Below, piece after piece: positions 34,794 through 47,337 of a stretch of 64,000 nt of DNA (position 1 is its first letter; each line of letters opens with the position of its first letter). The position numbers and the translations under genes are program-made. A model generated the notes under the pieces. It was not told the origin of the DNA, ran no database searches, and saw nothing but the letters and a program-made list of their open reading frames with translations. Origin of the DNA: Pseudooceanicola marinus (GTDB taxonomy: Bacteria; Pseudomonadota; Alphaproteobacteria; Rhodobacterales; Rhodobacteraceae); NCBI RefSeq assembly GCF_020177265.1, contig NZ_JAIVMC010000010.1, positions 124,001 to 188,000 on the forward strand, in the 5' to 3' direction.

Positions 34794-36188
34794 TCACATG
34801 TGGATCGGGCCGTCGCCGCAGGCCAGCGCCGCTTCGCGCACGGCCTCGGAGAAGGTCGGGTGCGCGTGGCAGGTCAGGGCCAGGTCCTCGGCGGAGCCGC
34901 CGTATTCCATGGTCACGCAGACCTCGTGGATCAGGTCGCCGGCCGCCGGGCCGATGATCGAGCAGCCCAGGATCCGGTCGGTTTCCTTGTCGGTGATGAT
35001 CTTCACGAAGCCCTCGGCGGCGAAGACGGCCTTGGCGCGGGCGTTGCCCATGAAGGAGAACTTGCCGACCTTGTAGGCGCGGCCTTCCTTCTTCAGCTCT
35101 TCCTCGGTCTTGCCGACGGCGGCGACCTCGGGGTGGGTGTAGATCACGCTGGGGATCACGTCGTAGTTCACGTGGCCCGCCTTGCCGGCGATCACCTCGG
35201 CCACGGCCATGCCTTCGTCCTCGGCCTTGTGGGCCAGCATCGGGCCGTCGATGGCGTCGCCGATGGCATAGACGCCCTTGACGTTGGTCGCCCAGTGGCC
35301 GTCGGTCTTCACCACGCCGCGCTCGGTCATCTCGACGCCCAGCTCCTTCAGGCCCAGGCCGTCGGTGAAGGCGCGGCGGCCGGTGGCGACCAGCACGACA
35401 TCGGCGTCCAGCTGATGCTCGCTGTCGTCCTTCTTCAGCTTGTAGGTCAACTTCGCCTTGGTCTTGGTGGTCTCTGCGCCCTGCACGGCGGCGCCCAGGA
35501 TGAAATTCATGCCCTGCTTCTTGAGGATCTTCTGCAGGTTCTTCTGCACTTCACCGTCCATGGTGGGCGTGATGGTGTCGAGGAATTCGACCACGGTCAC
35601 CTCGGCGCCCAGACGCGCGTAGACAGAGCCCATTTCCAGGCCGATCACGCCGGCGCCGACGACGACCATCTTCTTCGGCACCTTCGGCAGGTCCAGCGCG
35701 CCGGTGCTGTCGACGATGATGCCCTTCTCGTTGTCGATCTCCAGGCCCGGCAGCGAAGCGGGGACGGAGCCGGTGGCGACGATGATGTTCTTGGCCTCGT
35801 GGACCTCATCCCCGACCTTGACCTTGCCGGCCTCGGGGATGGAGCCGTAGCCCTTGATCCAGTCGACCTTGTTCTTCTTGAACAGGAATTCGATCCCGCC
35901 GGTGTTGGAGTTCACCACGTCCTGCTTGTAGGCCTTCATCTGGTCCCAGTCGACGGAGGGCGACTTGCCCTTCAAACCCATGGTGGCGAAGTTGTGCTCT
36001 GCCTCGTGCAGCTGGTGCGTGGCGTGCAGCAGCGCCTTGGAGGGGATGCAGCCGACGTTCAGGCAGGTGCCGCCCAGGGTCTCGCGGCCCTCGACACAGG
36101 CGGTCTTCAGGCCGAGCTGTGCACAGCGGATCGCGGACACGTAGCCGCCGGGGCCAGCGCCGATGATGATGACGTCATATTGGGCCAT
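34794..36188 (-). CDS. lpdA: Dihydrolipoyl dehydrogenase (E3)
   Basis: 464 residues. FAD-binding [10 protein letters not shown] is at the N-terminus, the redox disulfide is GGTCLNVGC (Cys42, Cys47), the NAD-binding [17 protein letters not shown] is mid-protein, and the dimer-interface catalytic motif [10 protein letters not shown] is near the end. It reoxidises the lipoyl arm of the 2-oxoglutarate dehydrogenase E2 (sucB upstream) and passes electrons to NAD. AAAGGAG lies six bases before ATG 36188. An intergenic repeat and three small membrane protein genes separate it from sucB, so it may also have its own promoter. Confidence 0.97.
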   Translation of the reverse strand: MAQYDVIIIGAGPGGYVSAIRCAQLGLKTACVEGRETLGGTCLNVGCIPSKALLHATHQLHEAEHNFATMGLKGKSPSVDWDQMKAYKQDVVNSNTGGIEFLFKKNKVDWIKGYGSIPEAGKVKVGDEVHEAKNIIVATGSVPASLPGLEIDNEKGIIVDSTGALDLPKVPKKMVVVGAGVIGLEMGSVYARLGAEVTVVEFLDTITPTMDGEVQKNLQKILKKQGMNFILGAAVQGAETTKTKAKLTYKLKKDDSEHQLDADVVLVATGRRAFTDGLGLKELGVEMTERGVVKTDGHWATNVKGVYAIGDAIDGPMLAHKAEDEGMAVAEVIAGKAGHVNYDVIPSVIYTHPEVAAVGKTEEELKKEGRAYKVGKFSFMGNARAKAVFAAEGFVKIITDKETDRILGCSIIGPAAGDLIHEVCVTMEYGGSAEDLALTCHAHPTFSEAVREAALACGDGPIHM

Positions 36189-36246
36189 GGGTGGTCTCCT
36201 TTTTTCGTGGGGCGCGCGCGGGCGCCGGGAGTGCTTCGTTTCGGGT

Positions 36247-36306
36247 CGGGGAGGGGGCTCTGCCCCCGCCGCTGTCGCGGCACCCCCGGAGTATTTCGGG
36301 CCAACG
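36247..36306. repeat. Rhodobacterales intergenic palindromic repeat (copy A)
   Basis: The 20-mer CGGGGAGGGGGCTCTGCCCC (36247-36266) contains the hairpin GGGGGC/GCCCCC. It is followed by GCGG..CCCCCGGAGTATTTCGGGCCAAC. The same 20-mer recurs at 61115-61134. GGAG-TATTT-GGCCAA sequences of this kind are widespread between genes in Rhodobacterales. It lies between lpdA and the first MAPEG gene and may end or stabilise transcripts. Confidence 0.7.
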
Positions 36307-36311
36307 TATGA

Positions 36312-36731
36312 TCAGACGAGTGCGGCGCAGATCAGGATAACGGTGGCGAGAAGGCCGATGGCCCAGAGGACGGAGCGCCAGGGCACCCATCCGAAGGCAT
36401 AGGCCGGGATGTAGAGGACGCGGGCGGCGAGGTAGGTCCAGGCGCAGCCGGCGGTGAGCGGCGAGGAGGCGTCGGCCCAGACCACCAGCGCCACGGCGAT
36501 GGTGAACAGGATCAGCCCCTCGAAATGGTTCGACATGGCGCGGTGCAGCCGGCCCGTGATGGGCGAGACCTGCTGATCCAGCGGCGTGCCCAGCCGGTCA
36601 GGGTCGCGCGGGCCCAGCGTCTTGCCCGGGCCCAGTTCCAGATTGGCCGGGATCGCCATCAGGGCGATCTGGATCACCTGCAGCAGGCCGGCGAGGCCGA
36701 GGATCGTTGCTTCGATGGGCAGGGTTGTCAT
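36312..36731 (-). CDS. MAPEG family membrane protein (second copy in operon)
   Basis: 139 residues with four membrane helices. The family features are LYIPAYAFGWVPWRSVLW near the C-terminus and the N-terminal helix with a Glu (PIEATILGLAGLLQVIQIALMA). MAPEG proteins are relatives of microsomal glutathione transferases; bacterial members mostly have no assigned substrate. ATG 36731 (MTTLPIEAT) is the natural start. It lies 10 bases after the other MAPEG gene, with which it shares the PAYAFGW.PWRSV motif, indicating an old tandem duplication. Confidence 0.85.
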   Translation of the reverse strand: MTTLPIEATILGLAGLLQVIQIALMAIPANLELGPGKTLGPRDPDRLGTPLDQQVSPITGRLHRAMSNHFEGLILFTIAVALVVWADASSPLTAGCAWTYLAARVLYIPAYAFGWVPWRSVLWAIGLLATVILICAALV

Positions 36732-36741
36732 CGGGCGGACC

Positions 36742-37131
36742 TCAGAAGAAGGCTGCGACGTACATGACGCAGGTCGCCAGGAAGCCGCACATGAAGATGA
36801 CGGACCGCCAGGGGGTCCAGCCGAAGGCATAGGCGGGGATGTAGACCGCCCGCGCCGCGGCATAGATCAGCGCGCAGGTGGCGGTCACGCCGTTGGCGCT
36901 GTCCGACAGCAGCACGACGGCGACGGCGCCGATGAAGAAGGGAAAATTCTCGGTGTGGTTCGCGAGCGCCCGGCGCAGGCGGCCGGTCTGTTGCGAGAAG
37001 TCCGGCAGGTCGTCGCGGGGGCCGGCATTGCCTTCGGGGCCGACATCGCGGGTCAGCAGCATCTGCGACCAGAAGACCAGGACGACGTGTTCCAGGGCCA
37101 CGATGGCCAGGGCGATGAGTTCGGGGGTCAT
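36742..37131 (-). CDS. MAPEG family membrane protein (first copy in operon)
   Basis: 129 residues and four membrane helices, with MTPELIALAIVALEHVVLVF at the start, the loop GRLRRALANHTENFPFF, and YIPAYAFGWTPWRSV near the end. The conserved Arg/Asn-His-Glu loop (RRALANHTENF) is the glutathione-site region in MAPEG enzymes. It overlaps the preceding small membrane protein gene by four bases and is followed by a second MAPEG gene. A role linked to the neighbouring 2-oxoglutarate dehydrogenase genes is not evident; co-transcription is the only link. Confidence 0.86.
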   Translation of the reverse strand: MTPELIALAIVALEHVVLVFWSQMLLTRDVGPEGNAGPRDDLPDFSQQTGRLRRALANHTENFPFFIGAVAVVLLSDSANGVTATCALIYAAARAVYIPAYAFGWTPWRSVIFMCGFLATCVMYVAAFF

Positions 37132-37481
37132 GACGGCACCTTCTGTTGCGAGGCCCGGCGTGGCCCGATCAGCGCATCAAGCACGGCGACGCAGGCGAGA
37201 ACGCCGATCAGCAGCTGCCCGATATTGCTCCACAGGAACCCGCCGGAGATGGCGTAGAGGTAGAGCGCGGCGCCGAGGGTCAAGGTCATCGCGCGGATGC
37301 CCCGTCTCTGCGGCGTGCGATAGAGGGCAAGGAGCAGTCCGCCGCACAGCGCCATTTCCACCAGCAGGCGTCCCATGTCCATCAGGTCGGACCGCCCCGC
37401 ACCGATCCGCGCGCCGGTCAGCACGAAATGCACGGCGCCGGTGGTCAGGATCAGCCAGAAGGAGAGGCGGGCAAGTTTCAT
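37128..37481 (-). CDS. Small four-helix membrane protein, unknown function
   Basis: 117 residues with four hydrophobic segments: about 4-22 (ARLSFWLILTTGAVHFVL), 36-50, 62-78 and 84-102. I do not recognise the family with certainty. ATG 37481 is preceded by only a weak site (GGAAC). The stop overlaps the start of the first MAPEG gene (ATGA), so it is translated together with it. It follows sucB by 61 bases. Confidence 0.65.
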   Translation of the reverse strand: MKLARLSFWLILTTGAVHFVLTGARIGAGRSDLMDMGRLLVEMALCGGLLLALYRTPQRRGIRAMTLTLGAALYLYAISGGFLWSNIGQLLIGVLACVAVLDALIGPRRASQQKVPS

Positions 37482-37542
37482 CGGACAGGTTCCGAAGTGA
37501 AAGGATGCGCCCAGGGTGTGACCCGGGCGCATCGGTCGTGTC

Positions 37543-39060
<1,518 letters not shown>

Positions 39061-39064
39061 GTCC

Positions 39065-42025
39065 TTACTTTCCTTCGATGGTCAGCGCTTCGTCGACGAT
39101 CGACTCCTGCTGAGCTTTATGCTGTTTCGCCAGGCCCGTTGCGGGCGAAGCGGAGGCGAGACGGCCCACGTAGCGCGGGCGCTGATGGGTGGCGCCGATG
39201 CGGTTCAGACACCATTCGATGTTGGGCTCGATGAAGTGCCAGGCACCCTGGTTCTTGGGCTCTTCCTGGCACCAGATCATCTCGGCGCCCTTGAAGCGTT
39301 CCAGCTCCTTCACCAGCGAGATCGCCGGGAAGGGATAGAACTGTTCGATCCGCATCAGATAGATGTCGTCGATGCCGCGGGCATCGCGCTCTTCCAGCAG
39401 GTCGTAGTAAACCTTGCCCGAGCACATCACGACGCGCTTGATCTTGTCGTCCGCGGCCAGCTTGGTGTCGGAATGGCCGCGTTCTGCGTCATCCCACAGC
39501 ACCCGGTGGAAGCTGGAGCCGGTGGTGAAATCCTCGGCCTTGCTGACTGCCAGCTTGTGGCGCAGCAGCGACTTCGGCGTCATCAGCACCAGCGGCTTGC
39601 GGAAGGAGCGGTGCAGCTGACGGCGCAGGATGTGGAAGTAGTTGGCCGGCGTGGAGCAGTTGGCCACGATCCAGTTGTCGCCCCCGCACATCTGCAGGAA
39701 GCGTTCCAGGCGGGCGGAGGAGTGTTCCGGGCCCTGGCCTTCGTAGCCATGGGGCAGCAGCATCACCAGGCCGGACATCCGCAGCCATTTGGATTCGCCC
39801 GAGCTGATGAACTGGTCGAACATGATCTGCGCGCCGTTGGCGAAGTCGCCGAACTGGGCTTCCCACATCACCAGGGCGTTCGGCTCTGCCAGCGAGTAGC
39901 CGTATTCGAAGCCCAGCACCGCGTATTCCGACAGCATCGAGTCGATGACCTCGTAACGGGCCTGACCGGGCTTGATGTTGTTCAGCGGGTAGTAGCGCTC
40001 CTCGGTCTCCTGGTTGATCAGGGCCGAGTGCCGCTGCGAGAAGGTGCCACGGGTACTGTCCTGGCCCGCCAGACGAACCGGGTAGCCTTCCGTCAGCAGC
40101 GAGCCGAAGGCCAGGGCCTCACCGGTGGCCCAGTCGAAACCTTCGCCGGTCTCGAACATCTTGGCCTTCGTTTCCAGCAGGCGGCCGACGGTGCGGTGGA
40201 GCGGATAGCCCTCGGGCGCGGTGGTCAGCGACTTGCCGACCTCGGCCATAAGCTCTTCGCTGATCGCGGTCTCGCCGCGCTGGTAATCTTCTTTCTCGCG
40301 CTCCAGGCCCGACCACTTGCCGTCCAGCCAGTCGGCCTTGTTCGGCTTGTATTCCTTGCCGGCCTCGAACTCCTCGTTCAGATGGGCCTGGAAGGCGGCC
40401 TTCATGTCCTCGATCTCGCCCTCGGGGATCAGGCCGTCCTTGACCAGGCGATCCGTGTAGAGCGAGAGGGTCGTTTTGTGACCCTTGATGTTCTTGTACA
40501 TGATCGGGTTGGTGAACATCGGCTCGTCGCCTTCGTTGTGACCAAACCGGCGGTAGCAGAAGATGTCGATCACGACGTCCTTGTGGAACTTCTGGCGGTA
40601 CTCGGTGGCCACCTTGGCGGCGTGGACCACGGCCTCGGGGTCATCGCCGTTGACGTGGAAGATCGGCGCCTCGACCATCAGGGCGATGTCGGTGGGGTAG
40701 GGGGAGCTGCGCGAGAAGTGCGGCGCGGTGGTGAAACCGATCTGGTTGTTCACGACGATGTGGATCGTGCCGCCGGTGCGGTGACCGACCAGGCCCGACA
40801 GGCCGAAGCATTCCGCCACGACGCCCTGGCCCGCGAAGGCCGCGTCGCCGTGCAGCAGGACGGGGATGGTCGAGGTGCGCTCGGCATCGTTCAGCTGTGC
40901 CTGCTTGGCGCGCGCCTTGCCCAGCACCACCGGGTTCACGGCTTCGAGGTGGGAGGGGTTGGCGGTCAGCGACAGGTGGACGGTGTTGCCGTCGAACTCT
41001 CGGTCCGAGGAGGCGCCGAGGTGATACTTCACGTCGCCGGAGCCGTCGACATCCTCGGGCTTGAACGAACCGCCCTGGAATTCGTTGAAGATGGCGCGGT
41101 AGGGCTTGGACATCACGTTGGCCAGCACCGACAGGCGGCCGCGGTGCGGCATGCCGATCACCACTTCCTTGGCGCCCAGGTTGCCGCCGCGCTTGATGAT
41201 CTGTTCCATCGCGGGGATCAGCGCCTCGCCACCGTCGAGACCGAACCGCTTGGTGCCCATGTATTTCACATGCAGGAACTTCTCGAAGCCCTCGGCCTCG
41301 ACCAGCTTGTTCAGGATGGCGCGGCGGCCCTCACGGGTGAACTTGATCTCCTTGCCGAAGCCCTCGATCCGTTCCTTCAGCCAGGCGGATTGTTCCGGGT
41401 CGGAGATGTGCATGTACTGCAGCGCGAAGGTGCCGCAGTAGGTGCGCTTCACGATGTCCAGAATCTGGCGCATCGAGGCGATCTGCAGGCCCAGAACGTT
41501 GTCGATGAAGATCGGACGATCCATGTCGGCATCGGTGAAGCCGTAGGACTTCGGGTCCAGCTCGGGGTGCTCGACCGGGTCCTTCATGCCCAGCGGGTCC
41601 AGGTCGGCGGCCAGGTGGCCACGGATCCGGTAGGCACGGATCAGCATGATGGCGCGGATGCTGTCCAGAACGGCCCGCTTCACGGCATCGTCGGAAACCT
41701 CGACGCCCTTTTCGGCGGCCTTTTCCTGGATCTTCTTGCCGGCGTCCTTGCTTTCCGCCGGGGCGGGCCACATGCCGTCCAGCGCCGCGGTCAGGTCGTC
41801 GTTCGGCGTCGGCGGCCAGTCCTTGCGCGACCAGGAGGGGCCTTCGGCCTCTTTCGTGGCATCGCTGCCGCTGTCGCCCAGGGTGGCGAAGAACTCGGCC
41901 CAGGCGTCATCGACCGCGGAGGGATCGTTGGCCCAGCGGGCGTAAAGCTGTTCGAGGTAGGCGGCGTTGTGCCCCTGCATGAAGCTGGAGGCGTGGAAAA
42001 GGTCGTTGGGGCTCTGGTCGTTCAT
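39065..42025 (-). CDS. sucA: 2-oxoglutarate dehydrogenase E1 component
   Basis: 986 residues. It is the thiamine-dependent decarboxylase that opens the 2-oxoglutarate dehydrogenase reaction. Recognisable parts are the N-terminal helix ([18 protein letters not shown]), the active-site run [15 protein letters not shown], the thiamine-binding [12 protein letters not shown], and [12 protein letters not shown] chose ATG 42025 (MNDQSPND), with AGGTG seven bases upstream; the adjoining ATG 42028 is equally possible. A frame from 42142 is open but overlaps the DUF805 gene. It lies downstream of sucCD and DUF805, and directly before sucB. Confidence 0.97.
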   Translation of the reverse strand: MNDQSPNDLFHASSFMQGHNAAYLEQLYARWANDPSAVDDAWAEFFATLGDSGSDATKEAEGPSWSRKDWPPTPNDDLTAALDGMWPAPAESKDAGKKIQEKAAEKGVEVSDDAVKRAVLDSIRAIMLIRAYRIRGHLAADLDPLGMKDPVEHPELDPKSYGFTDADMDRPIFIDNVLGLQIASMRQILDIVKRTYCGTFALQYMHISDPEQSAWLKERIEGFGKEIKFTREGRRAILNKLVEAEGFEKFLHVKYMGTKRFGLDGGEALIPAMEQIIKRGGNLGAKEVVIGMPHRGRLSVLANVMSKPYRAIFNEFQGGSFKPEDVDGSGDVKYHLGASSDREFDGNTVHLSLTANPSHLEAVNPVVLGKARAKQAQLNDAERTSTIPVLLHGDAAFAGQGVVAECFGLSGLVGHRTGGTIHIVVNNQIGFTTAPHFSRSSPYPTDIALMVEAPIFHVNGDDPEAVVHAAKVATEYRQKFHKDVVIDIFCYRRFGHNEGDEPMFTNPIMYKNIKGHKTTLSLYTDRLVKDGLIPEGEIEDMKAAFQAHLNEEFEAGKEYKPNKADWLDGKWSGLEREKEDYQRGETAISEELMAEVGKSLTTAPEGYPLHRTVGRLLETKAKMFETGEGFDWATGEALAFGSLLTEGYPVRLAGQDSTRGTFSQRHSALINQETEERYYPLNNIKPGQARYEVIDSMLSEYAVLGFEYGYSLAEPNALVMWEAQFGDFANGAQIMFDQFISSGESKWLRMSGLVMLLPHGYEGQGPEHSSARLERFLQMCGGDNWIVANCSTPANYFHILRRQLHRSFRKPLVLMTPKSLLRHKLAVSKAEDFTTGSSFHRVLWDDAERGHSDTKLAADDKIKRVVMCSGKVYYDLLEERDARGIDDIYLMRIEQFYPFPAISLVKELERFKGAEMIWCQEEPKNQGAWHFIEPNIEWCLNRIGATHQRPRYVGRLASASPATGLAKQHKAQQESIVDEALTIEGK

Positions 42026-42131
42026 CATGTCACCTGCGGGACGAAACGGAGGGTCATCTGGTGGCGGGCGGGGGCCTGGGGTGGGGCCCCGGGCGGGGCG
42101 GCGGAAGGCGGGCTGTGGCAGTCGAGCGGTC

Positions 42132-42674
42132 TCATGCGGCACCTCGCGGCGCGGGGGCCGGACCCCAGCGGTTGTCCTGCGGGTCGCTGGGCCGGGTCAG
42201 CCACCAGATCACGATCAGGGGCGACAGCACGCAGACGATCAGGGCGATCACCAGGACGATCCCGGCCAGCCCTTCCAGCTGCCCGGCGCCGATGCCGGCG
42301 CCGAAGGGGTCGGCGAAGTTGAAGGCGCCGATGAAGCCCGCGTAGGTGATCGTGCCGAGGATGGCGATGAAGGGGTAGAGCAGGAAGATCCCGCTGCGGC
42401 CCGTGTCATGCATCCGGCGCCAGCCGGCGGCGAGCCAGGGCAGCAGCATGGCCAGGCTGAACAGCGAGGACAGGGGGCCATCGGAAGAGGCGCTGACGCT
42501 GCCCGGCCCCGTGGTGATCTCGGCGGTGCCGAACAGGATGCCGTCGACAATCCCAAGGAGGATCGACGCGACCACATTGAACAGGACGAACCACCAGTAT
42601 TCCGGACGAGACGCCCGGCCCGAGAAGGTCACGTAGTTGCGCAGGCAGGTGCGGACGGCCTCGGTGAAGCTCAT
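42132..42674 (-). CDS. DUF805 family membrane protein between sucD and sucA
   Basis: 180 residues. The DUF805 start FTEAVRTCLRNYVTFSGRASRPEYWWF is typical: a cytoplasmic arm with the RASRPEYW motif followed by the first helix. Four hydrophobic segments follow (VLFNVVASILLGIVDGILF, LFSLAMLLPWLAAGW, ILFLLYPFIAILGTITY-like, LAGIVLVIALIVCVLSPLIVIWWL). ATG 42674 has GGAG upstream. The family has no firm function. Its place between the succinyl-CoA synthetase and 2-oxoglutarate dehydrogenase genes, after a hairpin, suggests it heads a second transcript that includes sucAB. Confidence 0.85.
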   Translation of the reverse strand: MSFTEAVRTCLRNYVTFSGRASRPEYWWFVLFNVVASILLGIVDGILFGTAEITTGPGSVSASSDGPLSSLFSLAMLLPWLAAGWRRMHDTGRSGIFLLYPFIAILGTITYAGFIGAFNFADPFGAGIGAGQLEGLAGIVLVIALIVCVLSPLIVIWWLTRPSDPQDNRWGPAPAPRGAA

Positions 42675-42778
42675 GACAGGAGCTCCCGGGGCAGGCACGG
42701 ATCCGGTTCTGCTTGGTCTCGTGACATCGGTTTTCTCGTTTCCCCCGTACCACTTGGGGGTTCAGCATCAGGTGGCAA

Positions 42779-42808
42779 GGGCCGCATCACGCAAACGCGA
42801 TGCGGCCC
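42779..42808 (-). terminator. Hairpin terminator after sucD (reverse strand)
   Basis: A perfect 10-bp stem GGGCCGCATC (42779-42788) and GATGCGGCCC (42799-42808) lies about 45 bases past the sucD stop on the reverse strand. Only two T residues follow, so termination may be partial and let some transcription pass into DUF805-sucAB. Confidence 0.6.
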
Positions 42809-42852
42809 ACGCCTTTATCCGGCGTGACGCAGGCTATGCCCGCGGTCGGGCA

Positions 42853-43737
42853 TCAGCCCTTGATGGCCTTCAGCACGGCCTCGCCGAGACCGGCAGGGCT
42901 GTCCGCGACAACGATACCAGCCGACTTCATGGCCTCGATCTTGTCTTCGGCACCGCCCTTGCCACCGGCGACGATGGCGCCTGCGTGGCCCATGCGGCGG
43001 CCCGGAGGCGCGGTGCGGCCGGCGATGAAACCGGCGGTCGGCTTCCAGCGGCCCTTCTTCTTCTCGTCGGCCAGGAACTGCGCGGCTTCCTCTTCGGCCG
43101 AACCACCGATTTCACCGATCATGATGATCGACTCGGTTTCCGGGTCCTTGAGGAACATTTCCAGCACTTCCAGGTGCTCGGTGCCCTTGATCGGGTCACC
43201 GCCGATGCCGACGGCCGAGGACTGGCCGAGACCTGCGTCGGTGGTCTGCTTGACCGCCTCGTAGGTCAGGGTGCCCGAACGGGACACGACGCCGACCGAG
43301 CCACGCTGGTGGATATGGCCGGGCATGATGCCGATCTTGCAGGCGCCGGGGGTGATGACACCCGGGCAGTTCGGGCCGATCAGGCGCGAGTTGGAGTTCT
43401 TCAGCGCGGCCTTCACCTTCATCATGTCGAGGACGGGGATGCCCTCGGTGATGCAGACGATCAGCGGAATCTCCGCGTCGATGGCTTCCAGGATCGAGTC
43501 GGCCGCGAAGGGCGGCGGGACGTAGATCACGGAGGCATTGGCGCCGGTCTTCTCGACCGCCTCGGCCACGCCGTCGAAGACGGGCAGGTCGAGGTGCGTG
43601 GTGCCGCCCTTGCCGGGGGTCACGCCGCCGACCATCTTGGTGCCGTAGGCGATCGCCTGTTCGGAGTGGAAGGTACCCTGCGAGCCGGTGAAGCCCTGGC
43701 AGATGACCTTGGTGTTTTCGTCAACGAGAACTGCCAT
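42853..43737 (-). CDS. sucD: Succinyl-CoA synthetase alpha subunit
   Basis: 294 residues. It binds CoA at the N-terminus ([20 protein letters not shown]) and carries the phosphohistidine, His251 ([10 protein letters not shown]). The [11 protein letters not shown] and SRSGTLTYE motifs are typical. With SucC it converts succinyl-CoA to succinate while making ATP or GTP. It begins four bases after the sucC stop. A hairpin follows before the DUF805 gene. Confidence 0.97.
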   Translation of the reverse strand: MAVLVDENTKVICQGFTGSQGTFHSEQAIAYGTKMVGGVTPGKGGTTHLDLPVFDGVAEAVEKTGANASVIYVPPPFAADSILEAIDAEIPLIVCITEGIPVLDMMKVKAALKNSNSRLIGPNCPGVITPGACKIGIMPGHIHQRGSVGVVSRSGTLTYEAVKQTTDAGLGQSSAVGIGGDPIKGTEHLEVLEMFLKDPETESIIMIGEIGGSAEEEAAQFLADEKKKGRWKPTAGFIAGRTAPPGRRMGHAGAIVAGGKGGAEDKIEAMKSAGIVVADSPAGLGEAVLKAIKG

Positions 43738-43741
43738 TGTC

Positions 43742-44935
43742 TTAGCCCTTCACTGCTTTCACGATTTTCTCGGCGCCGTCGGACAGGTTGTCTGCCGCGA
43801 TGACGTTCAGGCCGGAGGATGCGATGATCTCCTTGCCCTGGTCGACGTTGGTGCCTTCCAGGCGGACGACCAGCGGCACTTCCAGGCCGACTTCCTTCAC
43901 GGCCGCGATCACGCCTTCGGCGATGACGTCGCAGCGCATGATGCCGCCGAAGATGTTGACGAGGATGCCCTTCACGTTCTTGTCGGACGTGATGATCTTG
44001 AAGGCCTCGGTCACCTTTTCCTTGGTGGCGCCGCCGCCGACGTCGAGGAAGTTGGCGGGTTCCGCACCATAGAGCTTGATGATGTCCATCGTCGCCATGG
44101 CCAGGCCTGCGCCGTTCACCATGCAGCCGATTTCACCGTCCAGCGCGATGTAGTTCAGGTCGTACTTGGAGGCCGCCAGTTCCTTGGCGTCTTCCTCGGT
44201 CTCATCGCGCAGGGCACCGATGTCCGCGTGGCGGTAGACGGCGTTGCCGTCGAAGCCGACCTTGGCGTCCAGGACCTTCAGGTTGCCGTCGGGCATGACG
44301 ATCAGCGGGTTGATCTCCAGCTGTTCCATGTCCTTCTCCATGAAGGCACGGTACAGGTCGCCGATCAGCTTCACGCACTGCTTCATCGCCGGGCCCTTCA
44401 GCCCGAGGGCGAAGGCGACCTTGCGGCCGTGGAACGGCGCGTAGCCGGTGGCCGGGTCGATGGAGAAGCTGAGGATTTTCTCGGGGGTCGATGCCGCCAC
44501 TTCCTCGATGTCCATGCCGCCCTCGGTGGAGCAGACCACGGAGACGGAGGAGGTCACGCGGTCGACCAGCAGGGCCAGGTACAGCTCACGCTCGATGTCG
44601 GAGCCGGCTTCGATGTAGATGCGGTTGACCTGCTTGCCGGCGGGGCCGGTCTGGTGCGTCACCAGGGTCTTGCCCAGCATCTTCTTGGCTTCGGCTTCGG
44701 CCTCTTCGACCGATTTCGCCAGGCGGACACCGCCCTTTTCGCCGGCGCTCTCTTCCACGAAATGGCCCTTGCCGCGACCGCCTGCGTGGATCTGTGCCTT
44801 CACGACCCACAGCGGGCCGTCCAGTTCGCCGGCGGCGGTCTTGGCTTCATCAGCCTTCAGAACCGCGCGACCTTCCGAAACCGGGGCGCCATATTCGCGA
44901 AGGATCGCCTTCGCCTGATATTCATGGATATTCAT
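43742..44935 (-). CDS. sucC: Succinyl-CoA synthetase beta subunit
   Basis: 397 residues with the ATP-grasp fold: [19 protein letters not shown] at the start, [14 protein letters not shown] in the nucleotide site, and the C-terminal [14 protein letters not shown] and [14 protein letters not shown] that bind the alpha subunit and succinate. It is the first gene of the suc operon, with GGAG five bases before ATG 44935. About 110 bases upstream is a pair of GTGATCAC boxes that match those of the sdh operon. Confidence 0.97.
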   Translation of the reverse strand: MNIHEYQAKAILREYGAPVSEGRAVLKADEAKTAAGELDGPLWVVKAQIHAGGRGKGHFVEESAGEKGGVRLAKSVEEAEAEAKKMLGKTLVTHQTGPAGKQVNRIYIEAGSDIERELYLALLVDRVTSSVSVVCSTEGGMDIEEVAASTPEKILSFSIDPATGYAPFHGRKVAFALGLKGPAMKQCVKLIGDLYRAFMEKDMEQLEINPLIVMPDGNLKVLDAKVGFDGNAVYRHADIGALRDETEEDAKELAASKYDLNYIALDGEIGCMVNGAGLAMATMDIIKLYGAEPANFLDVGGGATKEKVTEAFKIITSDKNVKGILVNIFGGIMRCDVIAEGVIAAVKEVGLEVPLVVRLEGTNVDQGKEIIASSGLNVIAADNLSDGAEKIVKAVKG

Positions 44936-45043
44936 GAACTCCGTCCCTCGTTTGCTACGATTGCCATCGGTAGTGGCACAGTCTTACCCGCCGATGAACC
45001 TATTTTTGCAGGGGTGGGAGAAATTCTGCCTATTTTCTTGAGT

Positions 45044-45076
45044 TTGTGATCACGCGTGGAAAAGCTGTGATCACAA
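45044..45076 (-). promoter_or_regulatory. Paired GTGATCAC operator upstream of sucC, shared with sdhC
   Basis: Two GTGATCAC boxes at 45046-45053 and 45067-45074, exactly 21 bp (two helical turns) apart, form a larger inverted repeat TTGTGATCAC-N13-GTGATCACAA. Read on the sucC strand, box, AGCTT, spacer, box and CACAA closely match the sdhC upstream region at 50328-50360. It is the probable site for a common regulator of both operons. Its identity is not shown. Confidence 0.7.
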
Positions 45077-45260
45077 CGTTCGGCGGAGGGGGCAAAACCG
45101 CTCCTTGCCGCATGCTTCACAGGGAATCGCGGGGCGTCTAGGTCGGCGGTTTGCCTGTTGAACCTAGTCTCAAATCGCGGGTTCGCGCAAATGAGGAGAG
45201 CTTTTGCCGGACGTCACGCCGCCGACGCGGGCGCGCGGCGTTAGGCTGGGGCGCAAAAGA

Positions 45261-45290
45261 AAACGGGCCGCGCAGGTGCACGGCCCGTTT
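45261..45290 (-). terminator. Terminator of mdh (reverse strand)
   Basis: A perfect 10-bp stem AAACGGGCCG (45261-45270) and CGGCCCGTTT (45281-45290), followed on the reverse strand by TCTTTTG. It ends the mdh transcript 26 bases past its stop, isolating mdh from the suc operon. Confidence 0.85.
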
Positions 45291-45316
45291 CCGAAACTGT
45301 GGTTGGCGTGGCCGGA

Positions 45317-46628
<1,312 letters not shown>

Positions 46629-47012
46629 TCAGGCGTCCTGGTCATCGACGGGCAGGACATCGTTCAGCCGCTCGAAGGCCTGGCCGCTGGCGATCAGGCA
46701 GGTGATCCCCTGGGGCGAGGTGGCGGTGATCGTCCAGGTGCCGCTGTCGTCGGAGGCGAAAACCTCGATCACCGCGTTGTTGGCGCCAAGGCCGATGGAC
46801 TTGCGGGTCTCGCCATAGCCTTCGGCCAGCCGGTCCACCACGACGTCACGCGGCGCGCAGGCGCGGGCGCCGCTGGTGGCGGTCTGGGCCGTGACGGCGG
46901 CGGGGCGCAGCATCGGCAGCAGGCACAGCAGCGCAACAAGGGCGTGCAGGGGGGGATGGGTGAGGGCCCGGCGCCCGGGCGCACGGCGGAGACAGGTCGG
47001 GGAATGGCGCAT
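46629..47012 (-). CDS. Small exported protein of unknown function
   Basis: 127 residues. A basic start is followed by a hydrophobic signal-like helix (LHALVALLCLLPMLRPAAVTAQ). The mature part (about 85 residues) begins TATSGARACAPRDVVVDRLAEG. It contains two Cys (ACAP and ITCLIASG) and a beta-rich middle (VIEVFASDDSGTWTITATSPQG). I know similar short periplasmic proteins from Rhodobacterales but no function. ATG 47012 has AAAGGG upstream; a longer frame from 47105 is less likely. It points toward mdh but lies 349 bases away. Confidence 0.7.
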   Translation of the reverse strand: MRHSPTCLRRAPGRRALTHPPLHALVALLCLLPMLRPAAVTAQTATSGARACAPRDVVVDRLAEGYGETRKSIGLGANNAVIEVFASDDSGTWTITATSPQGITCLIASGQAFERLNDVLPVDDQDA

Positions 47013-47337
47013 TCTGACCCTTTCAAGCTGGAGCCGGTCCCGGGCGGGCGCCGGCAGGTCGCGGACAGGTGACACGCGGGTGGCCTGGCCCCCGGCGTCT
47101 CTCACCTGTCGGCGCGGTCCCGTTCCGGCCCGTCGCGCGTTCAGCCTGCGGGAGAAGATCCTGAAATCTGGTTAACAGCGCGGCCGAAGGCGTTATCCTG
47201 GTCACAAGATCCCCGCCCGCGGCGCCCTGATGCGGCGTTGCGGCGAAAAATCACCGCAGGGTGCGGTTTGGGCTTGAAGCAATCGGTCCCTTTGTGTCAC
47301 CTCTGCGCAAGAAAATTACTCAGCCGAGGTTGTCCCC
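47013..47337. other. 325-bp divergent region before mcl2
   Basis: It holds the promoters of the reverse-strand exported protein and of mcl2. The stretch just before mcl2 is relatively AT-rich (GCAAGAAAATTACTCAG). No clear palindromic operator or RNA motif was seen, and the GTGATCAC pair is absent. Confidence 0.45.

Noticed and set aside
42741-42759. Inverted repeat CCCCC-N9-GGGGG between sucD and DUF805
   Set aside because: Short and only G/C, with no second copy or promoter context. Too weak to call an operator.
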